DNA from: Chryseobacterium camelliae
GTDB taxonomy: Bacteria > Bacteroidota > Bacteroidia > Flavobacteriales > Weeksellaceae
NCBI RefSeq assembly: GCF_002770595.1
Contig: NZ_CP022986.1
Location: 992,001-1,056,000, forward strand
Direction: 5' to 3'
DNA: 64,000 nucleotides
The notes below the pieces were generated by a model, which had not been told where the DNA came from, made no database searches, and saw only the letters and a program-made list of their open reading frames with translations. Shown here one piece after another: positions 43,888-52,980 of this stretch. The position numbers and the translations under genes are program-made. Position 1 is the stretch's first letter. Every line of letters starts with the position of its first letter.

Positions 43888-46800
43888 ATGTCAGAACAAT
43901 TACATTCAGGGACATATGAAATTATACAGAGCCGTCTGAACGAGCAGAAAAGCGACCTTATCCAGAGGCTTCAGAAGCTGAATGAAAAGCGTAAAGAGAT
44001 TTTCGGCGGAGTCGATTTTTCACTCATCGCCAATGAAAGGATTTCTACGGAACACAATTGTGTAGCCAAAGATATTTTTTCACTGGATAATATCCTGATT
44101 TTCGGTTCCAATGCTCATCTGGGCTTACAGACGGAAATCAACATCACAGATGTTTTCTCAGTCTATACCATCAATAATGGCCGTTTTGAACCCCAGGATG
44201 CTTTCTTAATACATGACGAAACATTTACTGACGAATTTAAAAACCTTTACAAATACTACAGAAATACCTTCTTTGCACGTTTTCATTTTACGGAAAACTA
44301 TCTGTATATGGTTTTCCAGCTGTCTGAAAGTCCTTCTGACACTAAAGCATTCAAATGGCTGATCAAAGATTCACGGCTTACGTATGTGGACTCACGGAGT
44401 GGATCCGAAGTTAGCTATCCGCCGCAACATGATTTTGTATGGACAAAAGCAACCAGGGATATGCAGCGAAGCGGAAAATTCCCGCACGTTTCCCTGGCAG
44501 ACAAGGTCTTTGTAGAATCTATAGGCGGCGATCTGACGATAAAAATTGAAGACAATACCGATACGGGCAAAGGGATTTATTCCGAAGATGTCATTCATAA
44601 AGACCAGAACCTGGATGATGCGGAAATCCATTTCTGCGACCTGGACAACCTGGTTCTATTTAAGATTAAACCTTATCAGGAGACGGAAAGATATTTTATT
44701 TATAATCATAAGGAAAAGACAGTTTCAAGGGTGGATACTTTGAAACACTCAGCAGTTTTGCTTCCGGAAAACCAGGGCGTTCTGTTTTCAAACGGATATG
44801 CCTTGCAGACCGGCGGGCTCAAGGTCATTTCCCAGGATGTCAACCGGCTTCATTACCTGAAAACCGTTCAGGAGCCTAACGGTGAAAATTTTATGTATGT
44901 TTTCTATGATGACAAAACGAATAATTATCAGCTGATTTCCTACAACATCATTACCCAGACGATTGAAACACCGATACGATGCAGCGGCTACACACTGCTT
45001 AATGACGGAAAACTTATCTATCTGAGGGAAAGCCTAGAGACCACAAAACACCATCTGGCGCAGATCTGGCAGACACCCTATGCTAAAGAACTCCTTCCGG
45101 ATACGGCTCAGTCAGACACACTCCTGTATAAGATTGGTAACAAGGATATTGTACGGGTTATGGCGGAAAGCCAGGAACTGATTACGCTGCTCAATAAGAA
45201 AGATTCTTACAGCGGACTGTATGATGACATCGTAAAACTCTCCACCACGATTTTAGATGCCTATTACTTCCTGGATCAGGAAGAGGTGGAAAGTCTCGAC
45301 CGCCCTCTAAAAGAAATCAGGAATATCGCCCACTCCGCCATCAACGAATATGAGAAAGTCGTCGAGCAGAAGAAAAATACGGGCGAAGCTATTGAAAAAA
45401 TCAAATCAGCCTGCGAGAAGGTTTTAGATGACACCAAAAGGATCCACTATACCCAGCTGACCGAATATATCGATATGCTTTCCCGCATCAGGGCATTGCG
45501 AGGTGAAATTACCGGAGCGAGGGAACTGAAATATGCAGACGCAACTGTTCTTGATACGCTGGAGCAATCCCTTGCTGCTAGATCGGAGGAACTCTCCGGT
45601 GCGTGTGTGGGCTTCCTTCTTCAGGAGGATGCACTCCTTCCCTATCAGAACAGGGCCAATCAGATCTCAGAAGCTATTATTAATGTACAGAAAGCCGTTG
45701 AATCAAAAACGATTGAGGAAGAAATCAACAACCTGTCCGGGCAACTTGAACTGCTTGTAGATATAGTCAATAACCTTAAAATTGAAGATACTTCGCAGTC
45801 AACTCAGATCATTGAGAATATTTCGGTCATTTTTGCAAGACTGAACCAGGAAAGGTTAGAGCTGTCCAAGAGGAAAAGAGAAGTTTCAGGCAAAGAACTG
45901 TCTGCGGATTTCCAGGCTCAGATGACTTTATTTGACCAGTCGGTCATTAACTTCCTTGAACTGTCCCAGACACCTGAGAAATGCGACGACTACCTGACCA
46001 AACTATCCATCCAGCTGGAAGAAATGGAGACGAGATTTGTTGATTTCGATGAATTTGTTAAGAAAATCGGTGAAAAAAGAGAAGAAGTGTACGGTCATTT
46101 TCAGAATAAAAGAGTTCAGTTGACCGAAGCCAGGAACAGACGCACCCAGCGCCTGTATGACTCTGCCCAGCGGATTTTAAAATCTATTCAGACCAAAGCA
46201 GAATCCTTCGGTTCCGAGAATGAGATCAACGGCTATTTTGCTACCGATTTAATGGTTGAGAAAGTCAGGGATCTTTCAAAGCAGCTGATGGAGCTGGACG
46301 ATTCTGCTAAAGCGGAAGAAATTCAGACCATACTTAAGACTTCCCAGCAGGAATCAGCAAGAAAACTGAAAGATAAAAAGGAGATCTATGCAGACGGAGA
46401 CCATGTGATTGCATTAGGGGATTATAAATTTGCGGTCAACCGTCAGAAGCTAGACCTCACCCTGGTCATGAGGAATGCGCAGTACTATTATCACCTTACA
46501 GGAACTGCATTTTATGAACCTTTGCACTTTGAAGCCCTTTCAGAATATAAGGAAGTCTGGAATCAGGAATATATTTCGGAGAACGATCACGTGAAACGTT
46601 TTGAATATCTGGCATGGAATGTCTTTTCGCAAAATAAAGGCATTATTTATGAAGAAAATAACCGGATAGCCATTCAGCAGTTTATGACGGAACACTTCGG
46701 GGAAGGCCTGGTAAAAGGGATCCACGATGAAGATGCACTGACCATAGTTTCAAAACTCCAGCAGATGGCCAATGAATTGGGACTAATGCAGTTTGCTTTT

Positions 46801-48699
46801 AAGGAAAGGGCCTTGGCACACCTGTTCTGGTATTTCCTGAATACGGAAAAAAAAGCCTATTACCAAAAACAGTTTGAAGCTGCAGACCTGATTTCCAAAT
46901 CATTTACAACCGATAATGGTTTCCTTCACCTTACTAAAGAATTGTCAGAGGAGCTTAGGTCATTCGTTCACCACACCCAACTGTTTACAGGCGTTAATGA
47001 ACTGAATGCAGCTGTTTATCTCAGAAAAGAAAATAAATCGTCATTTCTGGTTTCAGAAAAAGCAGGCTCATTATATGAAATGTTTTTAAAAGATCTGAAA
47101 GAAAAAGGCAAAGACCTGGAGTTTACCGACCAACTGAATGGATTAAAGCAATACCCTGCGGCGTGTTTCTCCATTGCAGAAAGTGCCCTGAGTGCTTTTT
47201 TACAAAATACTGAGACAGAGTTTGACGATGATGTTAAAAAAGAAGCAGCCGTTTTCCTGGTAACACAGGATTTTGATGCTAAAAATATTCTCCATACCGG
47301 TTATGAAACCGTTTTGAAGAATCTGAAGTCCTTGGAGAAAGATGCTGATTATCCTTTAAACTACTATGCGTTCACCTCCCGTTTATCCTATTTTAATGAG
47401 TCGATTGTCCCAAAATACAGACAGCTTCAGGAGCTCAAAGCAAAATGGGTACAGGAAAAAAAGAAAGCTCTGAAAATTGACACATTCAAATCTCAGGTCT
47501 TAAGTTCTTTCGTAAGGAACAGGCTGATCAATGAAGTGTACTTTCCGCTGATAGGAGCTAACCTGGCCAAGCAACTGGGAACAGCAGGCAATGACAAGCG
47601 CACCGACAGGATGGGCATGCTGCTTCTGGTCTCACCTCCCGGTTATGGAAAGACAACGTTGATGGAATACATGGCAGACCGGATGGGATTGGTTTTCATG
47701 AAAATCAATGGGCCGTCAATCGGTCATGATATCGTTTCCACAGACCCCGCTGAAGCAAAAAATGCCGGTGCAAAACAGGAACTGGAAAAATTAAACCTGG
47801 CACTGGAGATGGGCGATAACGTCATGCTGTATCTCGATGATATCCAGCACTGCAATCCTGAATTTTTGCAGAAGTTCATTTCCCTAGCAGACGGGCAAAG
47901 AAAAATTGAAGGCATTTACAATTGTGAGAGCAAAACATATGATTTAAGAGCAAAACGGTTCTGCCTGGTGATGGCCGGAAATCCTTATACGGAAAGCGGA
48001 GAAAAATTCAGAATCCCTGATATGCTGGCCAACCGTTCCGACACCTATAACCTGGGAGAGATTTCAGGCAGCAAGACGGAATTGTTCGATTTAAGCTTAA
48101 TAGAAAATGCCCTGACGTCCAATGAATACCTTAACCGGTTGACGCAGTACGGAATGGAAAATCTTTACCGTCTCTATGACAGCATCCAATCCGGTTCAAT
48201 GAATATAGATCTGACAGGAAATTTCAGTCCGAATGAAGTTTCAGACTTCAGGAAGGTGCTTGAGAACAGTCTGAAAATAAGGGACATTGTTCTGAAGGTC
48301 AATAAGCAGTATATCGCTTCCGCAGCAATGTCCGATGAATACAGGAACGAACCCGCCTTTAAGCTTCAGGGTTCTTACCGGAATATGAATAAGCTGATCA
48401 CACAGGTACAGCCGATCCTGAAAGATGAAGAAGTGATTCAGGCCGTATTGAATCATTACCAGAACGAATCCCAGACCTTAACCACAGGAGCGGAATCAAA
48501 CATGCTTAAATTGAAGGAAATGATAAACCTTATTTCTGAAGAAGAGGCTCTGCGATGGAATGAAATAAAAAAAACATTCCTTAAAAACAAAAGTATAAAA
48601 GGCTTTGGCGAAAATGACCGGATGGCGCAGGTAATTGCCATGCTTTCCCAGTTCAGCGAAGGCCTCAACGGAATAAAAGAGGTTTTAAAGAAGAACTGA
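43888..48699 (+). CDS. Giant AAA ATPase ("DNA repair ATPase"/DUF3686 type)
   Basis: A 1603-residue cytoplasmic protein. Residues 1 to about 420 are strand-rich and resemble the DUF3686 segment of proteins annotated as DNA repair ATPases. A coiled-coil region runs from about 480 to 830. The ATPase domain sits late: Walker A SPPGYGKTTLMEYM near residue 1250, Walker B NVMLYLDDIQHCNP near 1311, and a sensor region VMAGNPYTESGEKFRIPD. No nuclease or helicase motif is seen, so the repair label is weak. Its constant context with PspA and flotillin suggests a role at the membrane, possibly disassembling PspA polymers as Vps4 does for ESCRT-III; that is inference. It starts 146 bases after the flotillin. 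Confidence 0.85.
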   Translation: MSEQLHSGTYEIIQSRLNEQKSDLIQRLQKLNEKRKEIFGGVDFSLIANERISTEHNCVAKDIFSLDNILIFGSNAHLGLQTEINITDVFSVYTINNGRFEPQDAFLIHDETFTDEFKNLYKYYRNTFFARFHFTENYLYMVFQLSESPSDTKAFKWLIKDSRLTYVDSRSGSEVSYPPQHDFVWTKATRDMQRSGKFPHVSLADKVFVESIGGDLTIKIEDNTDTGKGIYSEDVIHKDQNLDDAEIHFCDLDNLVLFKIKPYQETERYFIYNHKEKTVSRVDTLKHSAVLLPENQGVLFSNGYALQTGGLKVISQDVNRLHYLKTVQEPNGENFMYVFYDDKTNNYQLISYNIITQTIETPIRCSGYTLLNDGKLIYLRESLETTKHHLAQIWQTPYAKELLPDTAQSDTLLYKIGNKDIVRVMAESQELITLLNKKDSYSGLYDDIVKLSTTILDAYYFLDQEEVESLDRPLKEIRNIAHSAINEYEKVVEQKKNTGEAIEKIKSACEKVLDDTKRIHYTQLTEYIDMLSRIRALRGEITGARELKYADATVLDTLEQSLAARSEELSGACVGFLLQEDALLPYQNRANQISEAIINVQKAVESKTIEEEINNLSGQLELLVDIVNNLKIEDTSQSTQIIENISVIFARLNQERLELSKRKREVSGKELSADFQAQMTLFDQSVINFLELSQTPEKCDDYLTKLSIQLEEMETRFVDFDEFVKKIGEKREEVYGHFQNKRVQLTEARNRRTQRLYDSAQRILKSIQTKAESFGSENEINGYFATDLMVEKVRDLSKQLMELDDSAKAEEIQTILKTSQQESARKLKDKKEIYADGDHVIALGDYKFAVNRQKLDLTLVMRNAQYYYHLTGTAFYEPLHFEALSEYKEVWNQEYISENDHVKRFEYLAWNVFSQNKGIIYEENNRIAIQQFMTEHFGEGLVKGIHDEDALTIVSKLQQMANELGLMQFAFKERALAHLFWYFLNTEKKAYYQKQFEAADLISKSFTTDNGFLHLTKELSEELRSFVHHTQLFTGVNELNAAVYLRKENKSSFLVSEKAGSLYEMFLKDLKEKGKDLEFTDQLNGLKQYPAACFSIAESALSAFLQNTETEFDDDVKKEAAVFLVTQDFDAKNILHTGYETVLKNLKSLEKDADYPLNYYAFTSRLSYFNESIVPKYRQLQELKAKWVQEKKKALKIDTFKSQVLSSFVRNRLINEVYFPLIGANLAKQLGTAGNDKRTDRMGMLLLVSPPGYGKTTLMEYMADRMGLVFMKINGPSIGHDIVSTDPAEAKNAGAKQELEKLNLALEMGDNVMLYLDDIQHCNPEFLQKFISLADGQRKIEGIYNCESKTYDLRAKRFCLVMAGNPYTESGEKFRIPDMLANRSDTYNLGEISGSKTELFDLSLIENALTSNEYLNRLTQYGMENLYRLYDSIQSGSMNIDLTGNFSPNEVSDFRKVLENSLKIRDIVLKVNKQYIASAAMSDEYRNEPAFKLQGSYRNMNKLITQVQPILKDEEVIQAVLNHYQNESQTLTTGAESNMLKLKEMINLISEEEALRWNEIKKTFLKNKSIKGFGENDRMAQVIAMLSQFSEGLNGIKEVLKKN

Positions 48700-48724
48700 G
48701 AGTATTTTTATATTGAGATCAAAG

Positions 48725-48758
48725 AGTCCGTCTCACACCTAGTGAAACGGACCTTTTT
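48725..48758 (+). terminator. Terminator after the ATPase gene
   Basis: AGTCCGTCTCA and TGAAACGGACC form a stem with two mismatches followed by TTTTT, 26 bases after the stop codon. Confidence 0.75.
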
Positions 48759-49488
48759 ATAATTTTTCTCGACCTCCTGTCGGAAAATGGTTTTAGCACT
48801 GTCGATTCTCAATCCGCATCATTGAGGTGTGAGACTTACTGTTTGATTATTGTGCTTTCTAATAATTTTCATTCTGTTATTCATGATCAATCAACCAATA
48901 CTTCTTTTCCCAATATTGATTATACGGGCAGTACTTTTGAAGACTTGATTTGAAGGTTTCTTTGAACCAGCTTAATTGTAACGGCGAGTTTTTAGGATCT
49001 CCACATGACTACAGTCGGATATTTTTTTAGTTAGTACTAATACACCCATTTTCTTTTCTGGAAGGTCCCGGAACGCATGGCGGTAAAATAACCTAGCCCT
49101 CCGGCCCCTCTGTTCTCGCCGGTGATACTTCCAGCTATTCTTCGCAGAATCACCGTTTGGAACTGCTTTGAACAATGTTATGTCAAAACAACCTGATGAG
49201 TGCAAGATCAGGAAGCAAAGAGCACAAAAAAGGATGACCGACTGTTGATCAGACACTCTCAGACCACTCGTTTTTCCGGTAATTTTAAAGCATGTAAACT
49301 GATTATTCCCTGTTAATTTGGCTGACCGTGTATTCTTTCTGATTTTAATGATATTTAATATGTTGAATATGAACAGATAGTATACACAATTACCCACGAA
49401 CCGTCTATTTTCCCCATTTAACAGGTGTTTACGGCTATACATAGACCTTAATTTGCCTATCTTTGCAAAAATTTTATACGCTTTTATA
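48759..49488. other. Intergenic region with inverted repeat and coding-like debris
   Basis: GTCTCACACCT (48730-48740, inside the terminator) is repeated inverted as AGGTGTGAGAC at 48825-48835. Between about 48970 and 49200 the minus strand shows coding-like stretches in shifting frames (for example ENRGAGGLGYFTAMRSGTFQ), which suggests a decayed gene I cannot name. A TATCTTTG element near 49459 may belong to the promoter of the lectin-like gene. Confidence 0.45.
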
Positions 49489-50445
49489 ATGAGAAGAAAT
49501 TTACTTCTGGTAACTCTGTTATCAGCAGGTTTTATTAACGCCCAGGTTGGGATAAATACTACCTCTCCCAGAACTACTTTGGACGTGGCTCCAAAAAATA
49601 CGGATGGAACTACTGCTGAGGGTGTTATTGCTCCGAGGCTCACCGGAAATCAGCTATCAGCTGCGGATTCAAAATATACCGCGGCCCACGCAGGGGTTAT
49701 TGTATATGTTACTTCAGTACCCTCACCTGTTACTGCTAAAACCGCTAATATCACCGCTCCCGGCTATTATTATTTTGACGGCAGCGTATGGCGCGGAATG
49801 GGTGCACAGAGCACCACCACGACGTTAAGTATAAGCTCTGTAATCGATCCCAATATCCTCGGTTATGTACCGAGCAACACCGCTACCGCCGGCAGCAATG
49901 CACCAGCTACAGTTAACGTCAATGGAATTACCGCTACACGTACGGGTATTACCAATTATAACGGTCACAGCTATGCTGCTTATTCTGCGGGCGGAGCCGG
50001 AATCACCTGGTATAATGCGTACAATGCAGCTAAAAATATGGGCGGCTACTTAGCTACTTTTACCACTGATGCAGAATGGCAACAGATTGAAACGAATCTT
50101 CTCAGTGCTGCAGCATTCGACACCCAGCAGGCATGGATAGGCTTTGCGAAATTTTCCTGGTTTGCCGGAGTCGCACTTACTCCTGATCCCGAAGAAAAAT
50201 GGATTACAGGAGAACAGCCCTTACATGACTACAGTGCCGGAGGCACCAGCGCAGTGAGGAAATCCAACTGGTTTAACACGGGGGAACCTAACAATTCCGG
50301 CGGAACAGAAGGATTCGTCATTACTTTACAAAAGAACAGCGGCGGCACAAAAACATACGGCGGATATACCTCCACCCATACCTGGAATGATGTGGTCGCC
50401 AACTCAGCAAATACCACGGGATTTATCGTAGAATTTCAACAGTAG
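49489..50445 (+). CDS. Secreted protein with C-type-lectin-like domain (copy 1)
   Basis: Exported protein of 318 residues; the ATG at 49489 begins the signal peptide MRRNLLLVTLLSAGFINAQ. The N-terminal half has a flavobacterial surface-protein region (INTTSPRTTLDV, APRLTGNQLSAADSKYT, YYYFDGSVWRGMG). The C-terminal 150 residues are a C-type-lectin-like domain: YNAAKNMGGYLATFTTDAEW, AWIGF, then NTGEPNNSGGTEGF and WNDV. EPN and WND are the calcium and sugar-binding motifs of mannose-type lectins, so carbohydrate binding is likely. A closely related copy follows six bases downstream. Confidence 0.85.
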   Translation: MRRNLLLVTLLSAGFINAQVGINTTSPRTTLDVAPKNTDGTTAEGVIAPRLTGNQLSAADSKYTAAHAGVIVYVTSVPSPVTAKTANITAPGYYYFDGSVWRGMGAQSTTTTLSISSVIDPNILGYVPSNTATAGSNAPATVNVNGITATRTGITNYNGHSYAAYSAGGAGITWYNAYNAAKNMGGYLATFTTDAEWQQIETNLLSAAAFDTQQAWIGFAKFSWFAGVALTPDPEEKWITGEQPLHDYSAGGTSAVRKSNWFNTGEPNNSGGTEGFVITLQKNSGGTKTYGGYTSTHTWNDVVANSANTTGFIVEFQQ

Positions 50446-50451
50446 ATCAAG

Positions 50452-51414
50452 ATGAACAAATATCTATTATTACTGTCCTTTACAGGATGCAGTATAAGCC
50501 TTTCTGCGCAAATGGGAATAGGAACTTCCAATGTCATTTCCACTCTCCAGGTAGACGCTTTGAAAAATGACGGAACCACATCAGAAGGAATCGGAATACC
50601 GCGCCTGACCGGTGACCAGATCAAGAATGCCGGACCAAAATATTCGGCAGCACAGACCGGCGCTATTGTCTATGCTACCTCAATTCCAACGGCTGCCGAT
50701 ACCAAAACGGCTAATATCACATCGGCAGGATGTTATTATTTCGATGGCAGCATCTGGAGAAGCTTAGGTGCTGTGATCAACACTACGGTTCTGAGTTATT
50801 CAACATCAGTAGATTCCAATATTCTGGGTTATGTTCCCAGCAAGACGGCAACCGCATCATCAGCTCCTGTGACGCTTACGATCGGCAACAGTACCTATAC
50901 GAAGCAGGGCAACATCAGCTATACCGTAAACGGGCATACGTATACCGCTTATTCCGGCAGTGCCGCCCTGAGCTGGTTTGATGCCTATAATGTTGCTAAA
51001 AACATGGGCGGGTACCTGGCTACTTTTACTACGGACACTGAATGGCAATATATAGAGCAGAACCTGTTAAGCAATAATACCGTTTTCGATAGTCAGAGGG
51101 CATGGATCGGATTTGTGAAGTTTTCATGGGAAGCAGGATCAGCCCTGACTCCGGACCCGGAAGAGAAATGGATTACCGGCGAGCAGCCTTTACATGATTA
51201 TAGTGAAGGAGGTCTTTCAGCCGTCAGGAAAATAAACTGGTTTGCCAGTGCTGAGCCCAATAATGCCAATTCAGGCGAAGGCTTTGTACATACGTATGGA
51301 AAAAATGACAATTCTACTGTAGTAAAGAATGGCTATACTTCTATCCATCCGTGGAACGACCTTCCGGCTAATAATGGGAGCATCAATGGCTTTATTGTGG
51401 AATTCCAGCAGTAA
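50452..51414 (+). CDS. Secreted protein with C-type-lectin-like domain (copy 2)
   Basis: Tandem paralogue of the preceding gene, 320 residues, signal peptide ending near SLSAQ (residue 19). It has the same layout: GIPRLTGDQIKNAGPKYSAA, YYFDGSIWRSLG, the repeated LGYVPS linker, and the lectin-like domain with NVAKNMGGYLATFTT, WITGEQPLHDYSEGG, SAEPNNANSGEGF and HPWNDL. EPN and WND are both kept. Divergence from copy 1 is greatest in the linker and around the binding loop, so the two may bind different sugars. A strong terminator follows. Confidence 0.85.
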   Translation: MNKYLLLLSFTGCSISLSAQMGIGTSNVISTLQVDALKNDGTTSEGIGIPRLTGDQIKNAGPKYSAAQTGAIVYATSIPTAADTKTANITSAGCYYFDGSIWRSLGAVINTTVLSYSTSVDSNILGYVPSKTATASSAPVTLTIGNSTYTKQGNISYTVNGHTYTAYSGSAALSWFDAYNVAKNMGGYLATFTTDTEWQYIEQNLLSNNTVFDSQRAWIGFVKFSWEAGSALTPDPEEKWITGEQPLHDYSEGGLSAVRKINWFASAEPNNANSGEGFVHTYGKNDNSTVVKNGYTSIHPWNDLPANNGSINGFIVEFQQ

Positions 51415-51467
51415 AACATTTAAGTTTAATCCTGAAGCTAACCTGATTATCAGCAATCAACAAACTA

Positions 51468-51498
51468 TTCCCCGGATTGACAGGTCCGGGGAATTTTC
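51468..51498 (+). terminator. Terminator of the lectin pair
   Basis: TTCCCCGGA and TCCGGGGAA form a perfect 9-bp stem with an 8-base loop, followed by TTTTC. Confidence 0.85.
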
Positions 51499-51540
51499 AG
51501 TACTTTAAAATCGGCTATCCGCAAAGGATCAAAGGATACA

Positions 51541-51855
51541 TTATTGAGTTGCTGATATCAATACTTTTACATCCCTGTTGGGCATGTTTATTTTCTGAAT
51601 TTCCGATGGATCTTTTAGTATACTGAAAGTTTTGATTTTACCGTTCTTAACCCAATAAGAAAAGCGGTCCCAGGAGCATTCTTTATGATTGACCAATACC
51701 AGGATGTGTTTTTTTTGCTTTTCCCAATCTTTAGTGTTTTCTATAAGTAATCTACCCTGTTCATAACTTATGTTTGTACCGATAATGGACGGTGCCATTC
51801 TTTTACCACAACTGCTGATACAAAGCAATCCTGCAATCAAAATAGGTCTGACCAT
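51541..51855 (-). CDS. Hypothetical small lipoprotein
   Basis: A 104-residue protein starting MVRPILIAGLLCISSCGKRM, with ISSC as a probable lipobox (Cys16). The mature part has LVNHKECSWDRFSYWVKNGK and NRDVKVLISATQ and ends there. No family recognised. It faces the lectin genes and has no close same-strand neighbour. Confidence 0.6.
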   Translation of the reverse strand: MVRPILIAGLLCISSCGKRMAPSIIGTNISYEQGRLLIENTKDWEKQKKHILVLVNHKECSWDRFSYWVKNGKIKTFSILKDPSEIQKINMPNRDVKVLISATQ

Positions 51856-52021
51856 ATGTTTTTAAGTAAAGATAGCATAAGATTAAAAGTTCTCATTACG
51901 GAAAACCGTCTTATGACATGATAATGAAATATCCCAGCATTTGCAGAGATGTAATCAGTATGACAGTTGAAAAATGTAAGGACGGAAAACCGGTAGTAAT
52001 TGTATTCGGTACGGGATATTG

Positions 52022-52132
52022 ATGCTAATTTCTCAGCAATGGTTATCAGATAACAATTCCCTCAATCCGGATTCAAACAGCTTCGATCTGGATACAGCAT
52101 TCGCTACGGTAATCCCCATCTTTGCCCTGTAA
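52022..52132 (+). pseudogene. Short coding remnant
   Basis: A 36-residue frame (MLISQQWLSDNNSLNPDSNS and onward to FATVIPIFAL) ends 17 bases before the SDR start. Its composition looks coding but it matches nothing I know. Another short coding-like end (MTVEKCKDGKPVVIVFGTGY) lies just upstream in a different frame. Both may be debris of older genes in this 294-base gap. Confidence 0.25.
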
Positions 52133-52149
52133 CACGTAAATACAATATC

Positions 52150-52923
52150 ATGCAGACAAACGAGAATAAAGTGGCACTGGTATCAGGTGCCAATACCGGA
52201 GTGGGTTTCCAGATTGCAAAAGCCCTTACAGACAATGGTTATACGGTCTACATAGGTTCCCGTGACCTACAAAAAGGTCAGGCAGCCGTTGATAAACTGA
52301 GTGGAAAAGCCATAGCTGTTCAGCTGGACATAACCGATAATGAATCCATCCTCTCGGCAGTAAAGACGATAGAAAGTGAATATGGCTACCTTACATTACT
52401 GGTTAATAATGCAGCCGTTTCACATGCCGGTACATCCGGCCGGACCATGGAGGAAGTACTTGGAGCGCAGCGCGCCAGCATTGCATCCATCAGTGAGCTG
52501 AAAACGGTTTGGGACACGAATGTATTCGGAACCCTTGCATTGACGCAGGCATTTTTGCCGTTGCTGAAGCAGGCATCCAATGCACGTATTGTAACAGTTT
52601 CCAGTGCACTGGGATCTCTTACTATCAACGCTAATCCAGAGAATCCGTACCGATCAAATTTTGACGCGGTTTATGGGGCTTCCAAGACTGCGCTGAACGG
52701 GATATTCCTTTCCCTTGCGATTGAGCTGGAACCTGCCAATATAAAGGTTCATCTTGTCAGCCCGGGATTTACGGCTACGGCACTCAACAATTTCCAGGGA
52801 ACGGATTCCGTGGAAGAAGGTTCCAGGGAACCGATCAGAGTCGCTTTGGCGGAAGACATTCCGACAGGAAGCTTTACCGGTCCTGAAGGGTTTAGCGGAA
52901 AAGATAACATCCTTCCCTGGTAA
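52150..52923 (+). CDS. Short-chain dehydrogenase/reductase
   Basis: NAD(P)-dependent SDR of 257 residues. Nucleotide site VSGANTGVGFQIAKAL (Gly-rich TGxxxGxG form with Ser-Gly first), LVNNAAVSHAG, catalytic Ser in IVTVSSALGS and YxxxK in VYGASKTALNG. The family is carbonyl-reductase-like; the substrate is unknown. A terminator hairpin follows the stop and an AraC gene comes next on the same strand, probably its regulator. Confidence 0.92.
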   Translation: MQTNENKVALVSGANTGVGFQIAKALTDNGYTVYIGSRDLQKGQAAVDKLSGKAIAVQLDITDNESILSAVKTIESEYGYLTLLVNNAAVSHAGTSGRTMEEVLGAQRASIASISELKTVWDTNVFGTLALTQAFLPLLKQASNARIVTVSSALGSLTINANPENPYRSNFDAVYGASKTALNGIFLSLAIELEPANIKVHLVSPGFTATALNNFQGTDSVEEGSREPIRVALAEDIPTGSFTGPEGFSGKDNILPW

Positions 52924-52935
52924 TTTTTAATGAAG

Positions 52936-52967
52936 AAACCTACGACAGTGATGTTCGTAGGTTTTTT
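52936..52967 (+). terminator. Terminator after the SDR gene
   Basis: AAACCTACGA and TCGTAGGTTT form a perfect 10-bp stem, loop of 9, with a T run. An in-frame ATG upstream of the AraC start would translate through this hairpin, which is why the later ATG at 52981 is preferred for that gene. Confidence 0.85.
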
Positions 52968-52980
52968 ATACATTTATACC

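Noticed and set aside
48972..49643. 223-codon minus-strand frame crossing the start of the first lectin-like gene
   Set aside because: It overlaps the signal peptide and N-terminal half of a well-supported gene, and its product has no coherent composition. Only the distal part may be debris of an older gene.
49489..51414. Diversity-generating retroelement for the lectin-like proteins
   Set aside because: No reverse transcriptase, accessory gene or template repeat is present near the two genes in this window.
52930..52980. Upstream start for the AraC regulator
   Set aside because: It would translate through the SDR terminator hairpin; the ATG at 52981 gives a normal AraC N-terminus.
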